In this document: piece after piece, positions 40,812-50,232 of the stretch
Position numbering within the stretch: position 1 is the first letter of the stretch
Layout: every line of letters begins with the position of its first letter
Source: an uncultured Pseudomonadota bacterium
GTDB taxonomy: Bacteria; Pseudomonadota; Gammaproteobacteria; Methylococcales; Methylomonadaceae
Assembly: GCA_903847275.1 (NCBI GenBank)
Contig: CAINDC010000100.1
Coordinates: 1 to 50,619 of the forward strand
DNA: 50,619 nt
Direction: 5' to 3'
The notes under the pieces: model-generated
Database searches by the model: none
What the model saw: the letters and a program-made list of their open reading frames with translations, nothing else
Told to the model about the DNA's origin: nothing
Position numbers and translations under genes: made by a program

Positions 40812-42866
40812 ATGACATCAAATATGACATCTCCTAACCAATTAAAATTTATCTTTTTTACAATGACAATTTTAGGCTGTGGGAATATTCACGCCAAAGA
40901 AAATTTAACGTGTTCGAATTTGAAAAATGTTGATGTCGAAGATATTTCGATTGAACAATTGATGGATACACCTTTGTTTCTTGGTGCATCACAACAAGCA
41001 GCTTGCTCAAAAGAAGCCGCTAACATTGTGAGTTCAATTAGTGGCGAAGAAATTTTAACTCGTGGCGCACGCGATTTAGCCGACGTTTTGCAATTGATTC
41101 CAGGTTTCACATTGGGTACGACCTATCAAAATATGGTCGATGTTGGAAGTCGAGGAATTACGGGTGATGATGGAAAAATGTCTATTTTGGTCGATGGCAT
41201 TATGCTCACAGAACGCGGTTTTGATTCCAACATCGTTAAAGGCAATTTTCCGATTGAACAAATTGATCGAATTGAAATTATTCGCGGTTCAAGTTCCATT
41301 GTGAATGGTAATTTTGCCGAAACGGGTTTAATTAACATCATTACCAAAAATGCTAAAAAAGCGAACGGATTGACGGTGGCAGGAAATTATGGACGAATGC
41401 AGCGTGGTGAAGCGCGTAAAAATATCAACGTGACAGCGGGGAAAGTTTTTGATGAGTTAGAAGTGAGTTTTTCTGGCAAAGCAAACGAATCACAAAGTAG
41501 CGATAGAATTTATAACGACGCGCACGGCAACAGTTTTGACATGGCAAATAATAGCCAATTAGCTTCTTTGTACGGTAATTTGGGATTGAAATATAAAGAT
41601 TTCAACATCCGTTTGCTTTCTGATGAATACAGCATTGAAAACCGTGATGGTTTGGCGGATTGGATTCAAGAAGAAAATACTTTCACAACAAATAAATTTA
41701 GCACGAAAGCCGCCAAGTTAGATTTTGAACATGCGTTTAGTCCGAATTTTAAACTGAATTCTAATTTTGATTTTTCGCGGCAAAGTCCGTGGAAACTTTC
41801 AACGCATTATGACGATGGCAAGCCGACGGAATTAAATACCAAAATGCTCGTTGATTATTATAATTTCAACGGAAAAGCAACGTGGATAGCGGATTCTGGC
41901 AGTTATTTGGCGGTTGGAAATAGTTATCAAATGACAGAATCGTCTTATTCTGTGCCGACAAATGAAATACCGATGTTAATGACCGATTATTCAATTTATG
42001 CCGAAGGCGTTTATAAAACAAATTGGGCTGATCTTTTGGTGGGAGGACGTTTTGATGTTTATAACAAATTTGGTACAAATTTCGCGCCGCGAACTGCGTT
42101 GACAAAACAGTTCGATAACTTTCATTATAAATTGCTTTATACAAAGGCGTTTCACGTTCCAACGGGTGGAGAATATGAACTCAACTACAGTTACAACATG
42201 AGCAATCCCCTTGCACGACATGTTGACAATTTTGTCCCTGAATCGGGCAATACTTACGAAATGGAATTAGGTTATGCGTTTTCGAGTCATTTTGAAGTGG
42301 TCGCCAATGTTTTCTATACCAAAATTCATAATCTTTTTACTTTTATGGTAGACGAGGACGAGCTAGAGTATTGTAAAAATAGCAAAGTCATGGCAACAAG
42401 TGGTATTGAAACCACGCTCAAATACAAAAATTCCATGTTTGGGCAGTTTGATTTGAATTATTCGATGTATCAATCAGTAAAAAATAGTGAACCAAGTGCT
42501 TATCAAGCGATAAATGTTGATGGCAATTTATTACATTCCAGCATCAATGTAGGCTTTCCAACTCACAAAGCAACGCTTAATCATACGTTTAAATTCACGC
42601 CTAATTTCTCGTTCAATCACAGTTTAATTTTTATGAGTGATAGATATGGATATAGCGGCACAGAATTACAGCATTACAAACCCGAATGGATTTATAACAC
42701 TTATTTCCGTTATCAAAATATGCCGATTCAAGGCGCGGAAATTGGTTTGGGTTTATACGATGTTTTTAATGCGCGTTATCAATACGTTCAAGAATACAAT
42801 GCGCGACATCCACCGTTACCCGCTGAATCGCGCGAATTGATGTTACGGTTATCTTATAAATTTTGA
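40812..42866 (+). CDS. TonB-dependent receptor (paralog B of 36457-38514)
   Basis: Extensive protein similarity to paralog A and near-identical 3' end; plug motifs GARDLADVLQLIPGF and IDRIEIIRGSSSIVNGNFAETGLINIITK. Confidence 0.92.
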   Translation: MTSNMTSPNQLKFIFFTMTILGCGNIHAKENLTCSNLKNVDVEDISIEQLMDTPLFLGASQQAACSKEAANIVSSISGEEILTRGARDLADVLQLIPGFTLGTTYQNMVDVGSRGITGDDGKMSILVDGIMLTERGFDSNIVKGNFPIEQIDRIEIIRGSSSIVNGNFAETGLINIITKNAKKANGLTVAGNYGRMQRGEARKNINVTAGKVFDELEVSFSGKANESQSSDRIYNDAHGNSFDMANNSQLASLYGNLGLKYKDFNIRLLSDEYSIENRDGLADWIQEENTFTTNKFSTKAAKLDFEHAFSPNFKLNSNFDFSRQSPWKLSTHYDDGKPTELNTKMLVDYYNFNGKATWIADSGSYLAVGNSYQMTESSYSVPTNEIPMLMTDYSIYAEGVYKTNWADLLVGGRFDVYNKFGTNFAPRTALTKQFDNFHYKLLYTKAFHVPTGGEYELNYSYNMSNPLARHVDNFVPESGNTYEMELGYAFSSHFEVVANVFYTKIHNLFTFMVDEDELEYCKNSKVMATSGIETTLKYKNSMFGQFDLNYSMYQSVKNSEPSAYQAINVDGNLLHSSINVGFPTHKATLNHTFKFTPNFSFNHSLIFMSDRYGYSGTELQHYKPEWIYNTYFRYQNMPIQGAEIGLGLYDVFNARYQYVQEYNARHPPLPAESRELMLRLSYKF

Positions 42867-43411
42867 TGATGCAAAAATATATTCTCCTCGACCGTGATGG
42901 CGTAATTAACCAAGATTCCGACGAATTCATAAAATCGTCCGAAGAATGGTTGCCGCTTGATGGCAGTTTGGAGGCGATTGCACTTTTAAATCAGCACGAT
43001 TACAAAGCTATTGTCATAACCAATCAATCAGGTTTGGCGCGTGGTTTGTTTGATGAAAAAACGTTAAATTTCATTCACCAGAAAATGCGTGATGAATTGA
43101 TGAAAGTTGGTGGCGAAATCGAAGCAGTTTATTTTTGTCCACATCAAGCAAACGATTTATGTGAATGTCGCAAACCGAAAGCGGGTTTATTGTTAAAATT
43201 TGCCGCCGATTACAACGTGGATTTATCCGAAATCGCGTTTGTCGGCGATTCGTTACGCGATATTCAAGCCGCGCAAAATGCGGGAGCAATTCCCATTTTG
43301 GTTAAAACAGGCAACGGTGCAAAAACATTACAAAATAATCCACAACTTTTAACTTCACTTTTAATTTTTGAAAATTTATATGACGCAGCAAAACACATCA
43401 TCGATCGATAA
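42866..43411 (+). CDS. gmhB: D-glycero-beta-D-manno-heptose-1,7-bisphosphate 7-phosphatase
   Basis: ILLDRDGVINQDSDEFIKSSEEW, ITNQSGLARGLF, CPHQANDLCECRKPKAGLL, FVGDSLRDIQAA; TGATG overlap with the preceding receptor. Confidence 0.94.
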   Translation: MMQKYILLDRDGVINQDSDEFIKSSEEWLPLDGSLEAIALLNQHDYKAIVITNQSGLARGLFDEKTLNFIHQKMRDELMKVGGEIEAVYFCPHQANDLCECRKPKAGLLLKFAADYNVDLSEIAFVGDSLRDIQAAQNAGAIPILVKTGNGAKTLQNNPQLLTSLLIFENLYDAAKHIIDR

Positions 43412-44123
43412 TCGTCCGAAAAATTATATTGGTTCAGCCTTACTTTTTTTCGCTATTTTTTTTACCGCTACCATTGAAGCAACGATTTTATTTGCGTTAT
43501 TTTGGACACCGTTTGAAGTACGTTACAAATTTGGACGGCAATGGTGTCGTTTAATGCTTTGGATAATGGAAATGACAGTCGGTTTGAAATACGAAGTCGA
43601 AGGCTTGGAAAACGTGAATCCAGAACAAGCGACGATTATTTTCAGTAACCATCAATCGGCGTGGGAAACATTGGGCTTGCGCTACATTTTGCCGATGCAA
43701 TCGGCAGTGATAAAAAAAGAATTATTGTATTTACCGCTTTGGGGCTGGTCGTTATTATTGTTGAAATCCATTGTAATTGATAAAAAAAATGCACGTGGTG
43801 CGTTGAAAAGTTTGATTGCAGACGGTACGAACTATTTGAACGAAGGAATTTGGGTGTTAATTTTCCCCGAAGGCACACGCGCTGGCGCACGCGAAGTTTT
43901 ACCGTTTAGCATTGGTGGCGCGATGTTGGCACATAAATCAGGTTTTCCTGTGATTCCTGTTGTTCATAATGCAGGGGATTTTTGGACGCGATACAGCTTT
44001 TTCAAATATCCAGGCACAATCAAAGTAAAAATCGGTGCGCCCATTGAAACCAGAGGGCGCAAAGCGGCTGATATTAACGCCGAAGCCGAGGCGTGGATAA
44101 CAGCGGAATTAGCAAAATTGTAA
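43380..44123 (+). CDS. plsC: 1-acyl-sn-glycerol-3-phosphate acyltransferase
   Basis: SNHQSAWET (HX4D-like region read as HQSAWE), FPEGTRAG, IPVVHNAG motifs; overlaps gmhB. Confidence 0.88.
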   Translation: MTQQNTSSIDNRPKNYIGSALLFFAIFFTATIEATILFALFWTPFEVRYKFGRQWCRLMLWIMEMTVGLKYEVEGLENVNPEQATIIFSNHQSAWETLGLRYILPMQSAVIKKELLYLPLWGWSLLLLKSIVIDKKNARGALKSLIADGTNYLNEGIWVLIFPEGTRAGAREVLPFSIGGAMLAHKSGFPVIPVVHNAGDFWTRYSFFKYPGTIKVKIGAPIETRGRKAADINAEAEAWITAELAKL

Positions 44124-44126
44124 AAT

Positions 44127-45020
44127 TTACACTTTGCAATAAGACGGAATCCAGCTTTTTTCAATCATGTGATTTGGGACGGCATTGAAATCAAAATCTT
44201 CGCCGTCTTGAATCATTTTTTTCACGTCGAATAATTGCGCGACTTCTGGAATATCATTGAAGAACATTGTGTAAAACGGTTTGACTAACCATTTCGATAC
44301 TTTAATGCCAACGCTACCAATAAAATTACGTCGTTGTCCAACGTGTGCAATCTCATCAATAGTGATTTCGTCGAGCAATTCTTTTAGACGCTCACGCACT
44401 TCGGGTTCATCTGCAAGCACGTCATCAAATAGTGCGTGTAAATGAAAGTAAAACGTCACGCCCATTAACTCTGTTACGAATGCTGGTGTGTCCATTAAAA
44501 AGCCAGGAAATTTCGGAAATTGTTCGTACACTTTTTCTTTCCACGGTGATAATGGCACCCATTCGACTTTGTCCAAACCAACTGTTTTTAGCATTTCGTC
44601 GAATAATCGAACGTGACAGAATTCTTCCGCTAAATGAATGCGACTAATTTTATCTTCGATGCTGTGTGAATTTGCCATATTCGGAACAACGTCCCACGCG
44701 CCTTTGATACCAACCCATTCATGTCGCGCAAATTTATAAATCCCCGTCAGCATCAATGTCATTTTATCTAATGATTCTGATTTGTCCTGCATTTCAACGT
44801 AGTTGCGATAAAAGGCTTCTGGATTCGCTAATGGCTGACGTAATTTAACAGGATTGTCTTGAAAATACTGAAGGCGGGCGCGTTTAATAGCTAAGTCTTT
44901 GTCATCTTCTAACAATTCACCACCATGTTGCTGAGTGAATTCCCAGTAGTTATCGAAATTTTCTTTACGTTGTTGGGCAGTTGAAGATGAAAAAATTGAA
45001 CGGTATTTTGCAATGGTCAT
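44127..45020 (-). CDS. Ferritin-like/di-iron fold protein of unknown function
   Basis: Helical protein with HLAEEFCHVRLFDEM (EExxH) and LDEITIDEIAHVGQRR (DExxH) motifs plus FVTELMGVTFYFHLH. Confidence 0.65.
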   Translation of the reverse strand: MTIAKYRSIFSSSTAQQRKENFDNYWEFTQQHGGELLEDDKDLAIKRARLQYFQDNPVKLRQPLANPEAFYRNYVEMQDKSESLDKMTLMLTGIYKFARHEWVGIKGAWDVVPNMANSHSIEDKISRIHLAEEFCHVRLFDEMLKTVGLDKVEWVPLSPWKEKVYEQFPKFPGFLMDTPAFVTELMGVTFYFHLHALFDDVLADEPEVRERLKELLDEITIDEIAHVGQRRNFIGSVGIKVSKWLVKPFYTMFFNDIPEVAQLFDVKKMIQDGEDFDFNAVPNHMIEKSWIPSYCKV

Positions 45021-45094
45021 GCGGGATATTCCAGATTTTTGAGGAGTGAGGTTTGGATTTTACAGTAATCACTTATTTTTGTTACGGATAATTT

Positions 45095-45967
45095 TCAATG
45101 ACTCCAATTCAGTTTATTCCGCAAAATCTCAAAAAAATCATGTCCAATCGGATGCAAAATGGTAATTGGCAAGGGTTCTTTTTTAATCAAAATTTTATCG
45201 CTAATTAACACGTCGGGAATTTCAATATGATCACATGTCACCAACGCATTGATTTGTTTATTTTGGCAAAAGCTAATTTCAATTTCTGCTGAATCATGAA
45301 TCACAATGGGACGATTCGATAACGTGTGCGGATTCAATGGAACTAAAACCAGTGCGGGTAATGACGGATATAAAATAGGACCTCCCGCTGATAATGAATA
45401 AGCTGTTGAACCTGTTGGCGTGGCAATAATTAAACCATCTGAGCGTTGAGAGTTCAAAAACACACCGTCAATTTTAGTGATAATTTCAATCATGCTAGGT
45501 GTAATCCAACGATGAATAGCGACTTCATTCACCGCAGTTTCTTCATGAATTACTTGTTCATTACGAATAATTTTGGCGCGTAGTAAATAACGTTGTTCTT
45601 CGGTGTAATTTCCTACCAGCATTTGAGCCAATGTTTCAGGCAATGCTGTCGGTGAAATATCAACTAAAAACCCTAACCGTCCTAAATTCACACCGATCAG
45701 CGGAATATCATCTGCGACAATTGCCCGTGCTGCGGCTAAAAATGTTCCATCACCACCTAATGCAATGACCACGTCACAATGCTTACCAAATGCCGACACA
45801 TTACACGATTCAATGACAACGTCATGCACAAATGGCGCACTATTTTGTGCAACTAAAACCCGATAATTTTGTGCAACTAAATAGGCACAAATATGAGTCA
45901 GTGTTTCAGAAATACTGGGATCACTCGGTTTTCCAATAATGCCGATTGTATTAAAAGGGCGTTGCAT
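45095..45967 (-). CDS. nadK: NAD kinase
   Basis: IGIIGKPSD, IALGGDGTFLAAAR, IGVNLGRLGFLVDI, SDGLIIATPTGSTAYSLSAGGPI. Confidence 0.97.
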   Translation of the reverse strand: MQRPFNTIGIIGKPSDPSISETLTHICAYLVAQNYRVLVAQNSAPFVHDVVIESCNVSAFGKHCDVVIALGGDGTFLAAARAIVADDIPLIGVNLGRLGFLVDISPTALPETLAQMLVGNYTEEQRYLLRAKIIRNEQVIHEETAVNEVAIHRWITPSMIEIITKIDGVFLNSQRSDGLIIATPTGSTAYSLSAGGPILYPSLPALVLVPLNPHTLSNRPIVIHDSAEIEISFCQNKQINALVTCDHIEIPDVLISDKILIKKEPLPITILHPIGHDFFEILRNKLNWSH

Positions 45968-45985
45968 ATTATGTCTCGTTTAAAA

Positions 45986-46024
45986 CTAAAAACGCCAAAC
46001 CCAGCTTCAGCTAAGTTTAGCGTT
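45986..46024 (-). terminator. Intrinsic terminator downstream of trxA
   Basis: On the minus strand AACGCTAAACTTAGC-TGAA-GCTGGGTTTGGCGTT followed by TTTAG, 15-bp stem with G-U pairs. Confidence 0.65.
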
Positions 46025-46045
46025 ATTACTTAAAATTACAGGCGA

Positions 46046-46372
46046 TTACAAATGCGCGTTGATAAATTCTACTAGCTGCACTTTGCTTAACGCGCCAACT
46101 TTCGTGCCTTCGATTTCACCTGCTTTAAACAACATCAACGTTGGAATGCCGCGCACGCCGTATTTCTGTGGTGTATTTGGGCTTTCGTCAATGTTAAGTT
46201 TAGCAACGGTTAATTTACCCGCAAACTCATCAGCAATGATGTCTAAAAGTGGTGCAATCATTTTGCAAGGTCCACACCATTCAGCCCAATAATCTAACAA
46301 CACAGGCAATTCTGATTCTAAAACTAATTCATTAAAATCATTGTCATTTACATAAACTACGGCATCACTCAC
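46046..46372 (-). CDS. trxA: Thioredoxin
   Basis: [44 protein letters not shown] start preceded by GGAGAA. Confidence 0.97.
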   Translation of the reverse strand: MSDAVVYVNDNDFNELVLESELPVLLDYWAEWCGPCKMIAPLLDIIADEFAGKLTVAKLNIDESPNTPQKYGVRGIPTLMLFKAGEIEGTKVGALSKVQLVEFINAHL

Positions 46373-46438
46373 TTGTTTTCTCCAGATTAAAAAAAATAAA
46401 AGATTTAAGGCATTCAAACTATAAGCGGCAGAGTGAAA

Positions 46439-48181
46439 TCACGTCAATGGTTTTTCGGTGATATTCGTGTTGCCGCTGATAAAAAATGGCGAAGCTAAGA
46501 CACTTAAACTTGCCAACCAAAGTAATAATTGTGTATTGACCAGTGTAAATAAAATCGCAATTTCCAAACGATTCATAATTGATGGATGCGCCATAATAAA
46601 ATCACGGCTCACCATAAACGAATAACTTTCACCCAAAATTAGTGCGAAACTTAAAATCGCCAACGAATAACTCACTCGTTTAATACACGTTGGTTTACTT
46701 GGAATGTAACCCAATAATGCAGTCAATGTTAGGCTATTTGCGAGCGGCATTTTTTCAATAAAACGATTGATAATTGCCATTGCGATTAAGCTGATAACCA
46801 TTAGTTGTACAACTCCTGTTGGGAAATCAACGTAACGTCCATCCCACGCCAAAATTGCCGTTTTAAATAATGCGAAAATAATGACTGCCAACAAACAATA
46901 ATATAAACGTTTCCCCAATTCAGGCACAGGTGTTTGTTTCGTTAAAACTGTGATAATTCGTTGCAACATGAAACTTGTAAACACAATGTTAAAACTCAAA
47001 ATAAACAACGTTTGAAAACGCTGAAAATCCGTATAACTGGTCAACCAAAGTGTCACACTTTGCGATACAAATAATGTTGCTAAAATTTGTGTAATCGTTA
47101 AAAAAGCCAACAAACGAGTAGGATTTAAAGTTGTTAATTCTTTTCTGAAAATGCAAATAATGCCTAAAAATAGAATTGTCGCGGCGATTAGTGGGGTGTA
47201 CCAATTTGGATTTTCATAAACTTTACCTGTTAAGGGAAAAACTTGCTGACGTGAACTGTCATACAATCCCCATTTTGCGCCAATTGTGCCTTCAAATGCC
47301 GCTTTCCACGGCTGATTAAATGCTTCAACGATGTTGTAATCAAAATTGTTTTGAGTTGCCACTTTGATGAAAGCACGAATAAATTGGGCTTCATTTAAAA
47401 CACTTGGCACAGAAAGCCCGCGTTGTTTTCCACCACTGGGCCAACCTGATTCACCAATTAAAATTGGTTTATTTGGCACAATCGCATCCGCTTCTTTTTG
47501 AACTTGTTTGTAAATTCGCTCAATATGCGCGGGTGCATCTGTGACAGAAATGGGTTCGTCTTCCCAATAGGGCAAAATGTGAATTGTGATGAAATCGACT
47601 TCTTTTATCAATTCAGGATATTTCATGTACATCGACCACACGTCAGCGTAAGAAACAGGCTGTTTCACCGCGCGTTTAACTTGTCGAATATATTCAATCA
47701 ATTCGCTGGGTTCTAAATCACCGCGCAACAACACTTCATTGCCAACAATTACTCGTTTCACTACATCAGGATGTTCGTTTGCGGAGCGAATCAATTCTGC
47801 CATTTCGAGTTCATTTTTAGCTTTTAATTTAGCGGTTTTAATTTCATCATTACCTTTTGACGTGCCTAACCAACCACCTTGCAACATTGTTAAACCATGC
47901 TTTTTCGCTAAATCAGGAATTAACGGCATCGTACCTTCTGCACTCGCGTAAGTACGAATGTTGTGTGTAACTTGCCCCATCAGTTCCAAATCTTCATCAA
48001 GTTCTTTTGCATTTGGAAAAATTTCTAACATCGGATCCTGTCCATCTCGAAATGGCGCGTAAGACAGACTTTTGAGTTTGCCAGCGGGTACATCATCGCC
48101 AACATTTTTGGGCAGATTTGTAACAAAAGTGAAAAGACTATTGAGCAAAATAATTATTGTGAGCCATGAAAAAAGTTTCAT
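46439..48181 (-). CDS. Membrane-anchored glycoside hydrolase family 17-like protein (beta-1,3-glucan active)
   Basis: Catalytic motifs VIVGNEVLLRGD and PILIGESGWPSGGKQRG; C-terminal block of multiple TM segments. Confidence 0.85.
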   Translation of the reverse strand: MKLFSWLTIIILLNSLFTFVTNLPKNVGDDVPAGKLKSLSYAPFRDGQDPMLEIFPNAKELDEDLELMGQVTHNIRTYASAEGTMPLIPDLAKKHGLTMLQGGWLGTSKGNDEIKTAKLKAKNELEMAELIRSANEHPDVVKRVIVGNEVLLRGDLEPSELIEYIRQVKRAVKQPVSYADVWSMYMKYPELIKEVDFITIHILPYWEDEPISVTDAPAHIERIYKQVQKEADAIVPNKPILIGESGWPSGGKQRGLSVPSVLNEAQFIRAFIKVATQNNFDYNIVEAFNQPWKAAFEGTIGAKWGLYDSSRQQVFPLTGKVYENPNWYTPLIAATILFLGIICIFRKELTTLNPTRLLAFLTITQILATLFVSQSVTLWLTSYTDFQRFQTLFILSFNIVFTSFMLQRIITVLTKQTPVPELGKRLYYCLLAVIIFALFKTAILAWDGRYVDFPTGVVQLMVISLIAMAIINRFIEKMPLANSLTLTALLGYIPSKPTCIKRVSYSLAILSFALILGESYSFMVSRDFIMAHPSIMNRLEIAILFTLVNTQLLLWLASLSVLASPFFISGNTNITEKPLT

Positions 48182-48215
48182 TTAATTTTTCTAAGTGATG
48201 AGTAAAAAATAGTTT

Positions 48216-49430
48216 TTAAATTGCCGAATTTATAGCTTGAACTCGCAATTGACGAATCGCTTCGCCAATTTTGGCACCTTGTAAACCAAGATTTAATGCG
48301 GTCGATGTATCGGTATTAACAGCAATGTCAGCGGCACGGCGAAATATTTCAGATTGTGGGTAATCAGATTTTTCAAATCCTAATCGTCCACACGCATCCG
48401 CTTTACAAGCAAGAATAAAATCGTGTAAATGATTTTCTGGTTTGAATGCGCCTAATGTTTGTAATAAATCGACCAATGTCGTAGCGCGTAATTCTTTTAC
48501 CGTGTGGCAATGTGTGTGGTATTGCGTAACGTGCAAAGCCAATGATTTAAAGTGATTCGGCACACGCAAACGAGCGCATAGTTTTTCAACAATCTGTACA
48601 CCTTTTGCTTCGTGTCCGTAATGATGCGGTAAATTCTCTTTCGGTGAAATCGCTTTGCCTAAGTCATGAACCAACGCAGCAAAACGCACTTCTAACTTAG
48701 GCGATAATAATGCCGCTTGCTCTAATGACATTAGGCTATGCACACCACAATCAATTTCTGGATGATAAATTTCGGGTTGTGGAACGCCAAACAGTGCATC
48801 GATTTCAGGAAAAATTTTTGCCAACGCGCCACACTCTTTCAATGCATAAAAAAATGCGGATGGTCGCGATTCTCCTAATACTTTAACAACTTCAGCCCAA
48901 ATACGTTCAGGGACAAGGGCATCGACTTCGCCAGTTTTAACCATTTCAGACATGAGAGTTTGAGTTTCAGGTGCAATCGTAAAACCCAATGGTGCGTAAC
49001 GAGCAGCAAATCGAGCTACTCGTAAAATGCGTACAGGATCTTCTACAAATGCGGGTGAAACGTGACGAAATAATCGTTGTTCTAAATCACGTTGTCCACC
49101 GTAAGGATCAATCAATTTGCCTTGCTCTGTCATAGCAATCGCGTTAATTGTTAAATCACGACGCAATAAATCTTGTTCTAACGTCACCTCGGGCGAGGCA
49201 TCGACGCTAAAACCTTTATAGCCTTTTGCTGTTTTACGTTCTGTTCGAGCCAGTGCATATTCTTCGTTAGTTTTAGGATGCAAAAACACAGGAAAGTCTT
49301 TACCAACCGCACGAAAACCACGTTGCAATATGGATTCGGGGGTTTCACCTAAAACCACCCAATCACGTTCGGTGACAGGACGATTTAATAATTTATCGCG
49401 GACTGCACCGCCAACAAGATATGTTTTCAT
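48216..49430 (-). CDS. cca: Multifunctional CCA tRNA nucleotidyltransferase
   Basis: MKTYLVGGAVRDKLLNRPVTERDWVVLG, DLLRRDLTINAIA, EDPVRILRVARFAAR, HD motif LVHDLGKA. Confidence 0.96.
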   Translation of the reverse strand: MKTYLVGGAVRDKLLNRPVTERDWVVLGETPESILQRGFRAVGKDFPVFLHPKTNEEYALARTERKTAKGYKGFSVDASPEVTLEQDLLRRDLTINAIAMTEQGKLIDPYGGQRDLEQRLFRHVSPAFVEDPVRILRVARFAARYAPLGFTIAPETQTLMSEMVKTGEVDALVPERIWAEVVKVLGESRPSAFFYALKECGALAKIFPEIDALFGVPQPEIYHPEIDCGVHSLMSLEQAALLSPKLEVRFAALVHDLGKAISPKENLPHHYGHEAKGVQIVEKLCARLRVPNHFKSLALHVTQYHTHCHTVKELRATTLVDLLQTLGAFKPENHLHDFILACKADACGRLGFEKSDYPQSEIFRRAADIAVNTDTSTALNLGLQGAKIGEAIRQLRVQAINSAI

Positions 49431-49560
49431 GTCAAAATATCCGAGAGAATTAAAAATGCGTTGCACTATTTTAATCGACTGCGTTATCGTTAAATGAACT
49501 AAATTTAAGAAACTGTTATTTTTGCCGTTAAAACCGAACACTAACAAAGGAGTTTTCCCT

Positions 49561-50229
49561 ATGAATCATCATCATTTTAAACCTGTTTTATTTGGCGTAT
49601 TGTTTGGTGCCGTGTTGTCAGGCTGCACGGCAATGACTTCAATGTCTATGACTACGCACGGCGGCAATGCCGACGAATTTGCATTAGAAACGAAACAATT
49701 AACCGCAACAGGTTATGGCACAGCTGAAAAAAGCGACAAATACTCGCTTTCACAAATCAAATTGATGGCGATGCGCTCATCAAAATTAGATGCTTATCGC
49801 AGTTTATCTGAACAAGTTTATGGCGTTCGTTTGAGCGGCGTAACAACTGTTGAAAATATGATTATCACGCACGATAGTTATAAATCGTATGTTGATGCCT
49901 ATTTACGAGGGGCTAAAGTGCTTCGTACTGTAGCAATTAATCATGATAAATATGCAGGTGATGATACGTTTGAAACAGTTGTTGCTATCGAACTTACTCC
50001 GCGTTTTTACGAGTGCATGAATGGTTCGCCAGCATTGGTGAAACAATGTATGCAGATTCCTGTTCCACCAAAAGAACAACCAGAATTAGTTACGCCATTT
50101 TCAAGTGCTGCACCTACTGTTCAAGTCGCGAGTGCAATGGTTTTAACACCTACGAATTGTAATAGTTCTGATTGTTATGGTTATCCGCTTACATCTGGTT
50201 TTAATCGTCCTTTGCCGATTGCGGAATAA
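49561..50229 (+). CDS. LPP20/FlgP-like lipoprotein
   Basis: Lipobox VLSGCTAM; ATGYGTAEKSDKYSLSQIKLMAMRSSKLDAYRSLSEQVYGVRLSG; AAAGGAG ribosome-binding site. Confidence 0.7.
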   Translation: MNHHHFKPVLFGVLFGAVLSGCTAMTSMSMTTHGGNADEFALETKQLTATGYGTAEKSDKYSLSQIKLMAMRSSKLDAYRSLSEQVYGVRLSGVTTVENMIITHDSYKSYVDAYLRGAKVLRTVAINHDKYAGDDTFETVVAIELTPRFYECMNGSPALVKQCMQIPVPPKEQPELVTPFSSAAPTVQVASAMVLTPTNCNSSDCYGYPLTSGFNRPLPIAE

Positions 50230-50232
50230 TCT

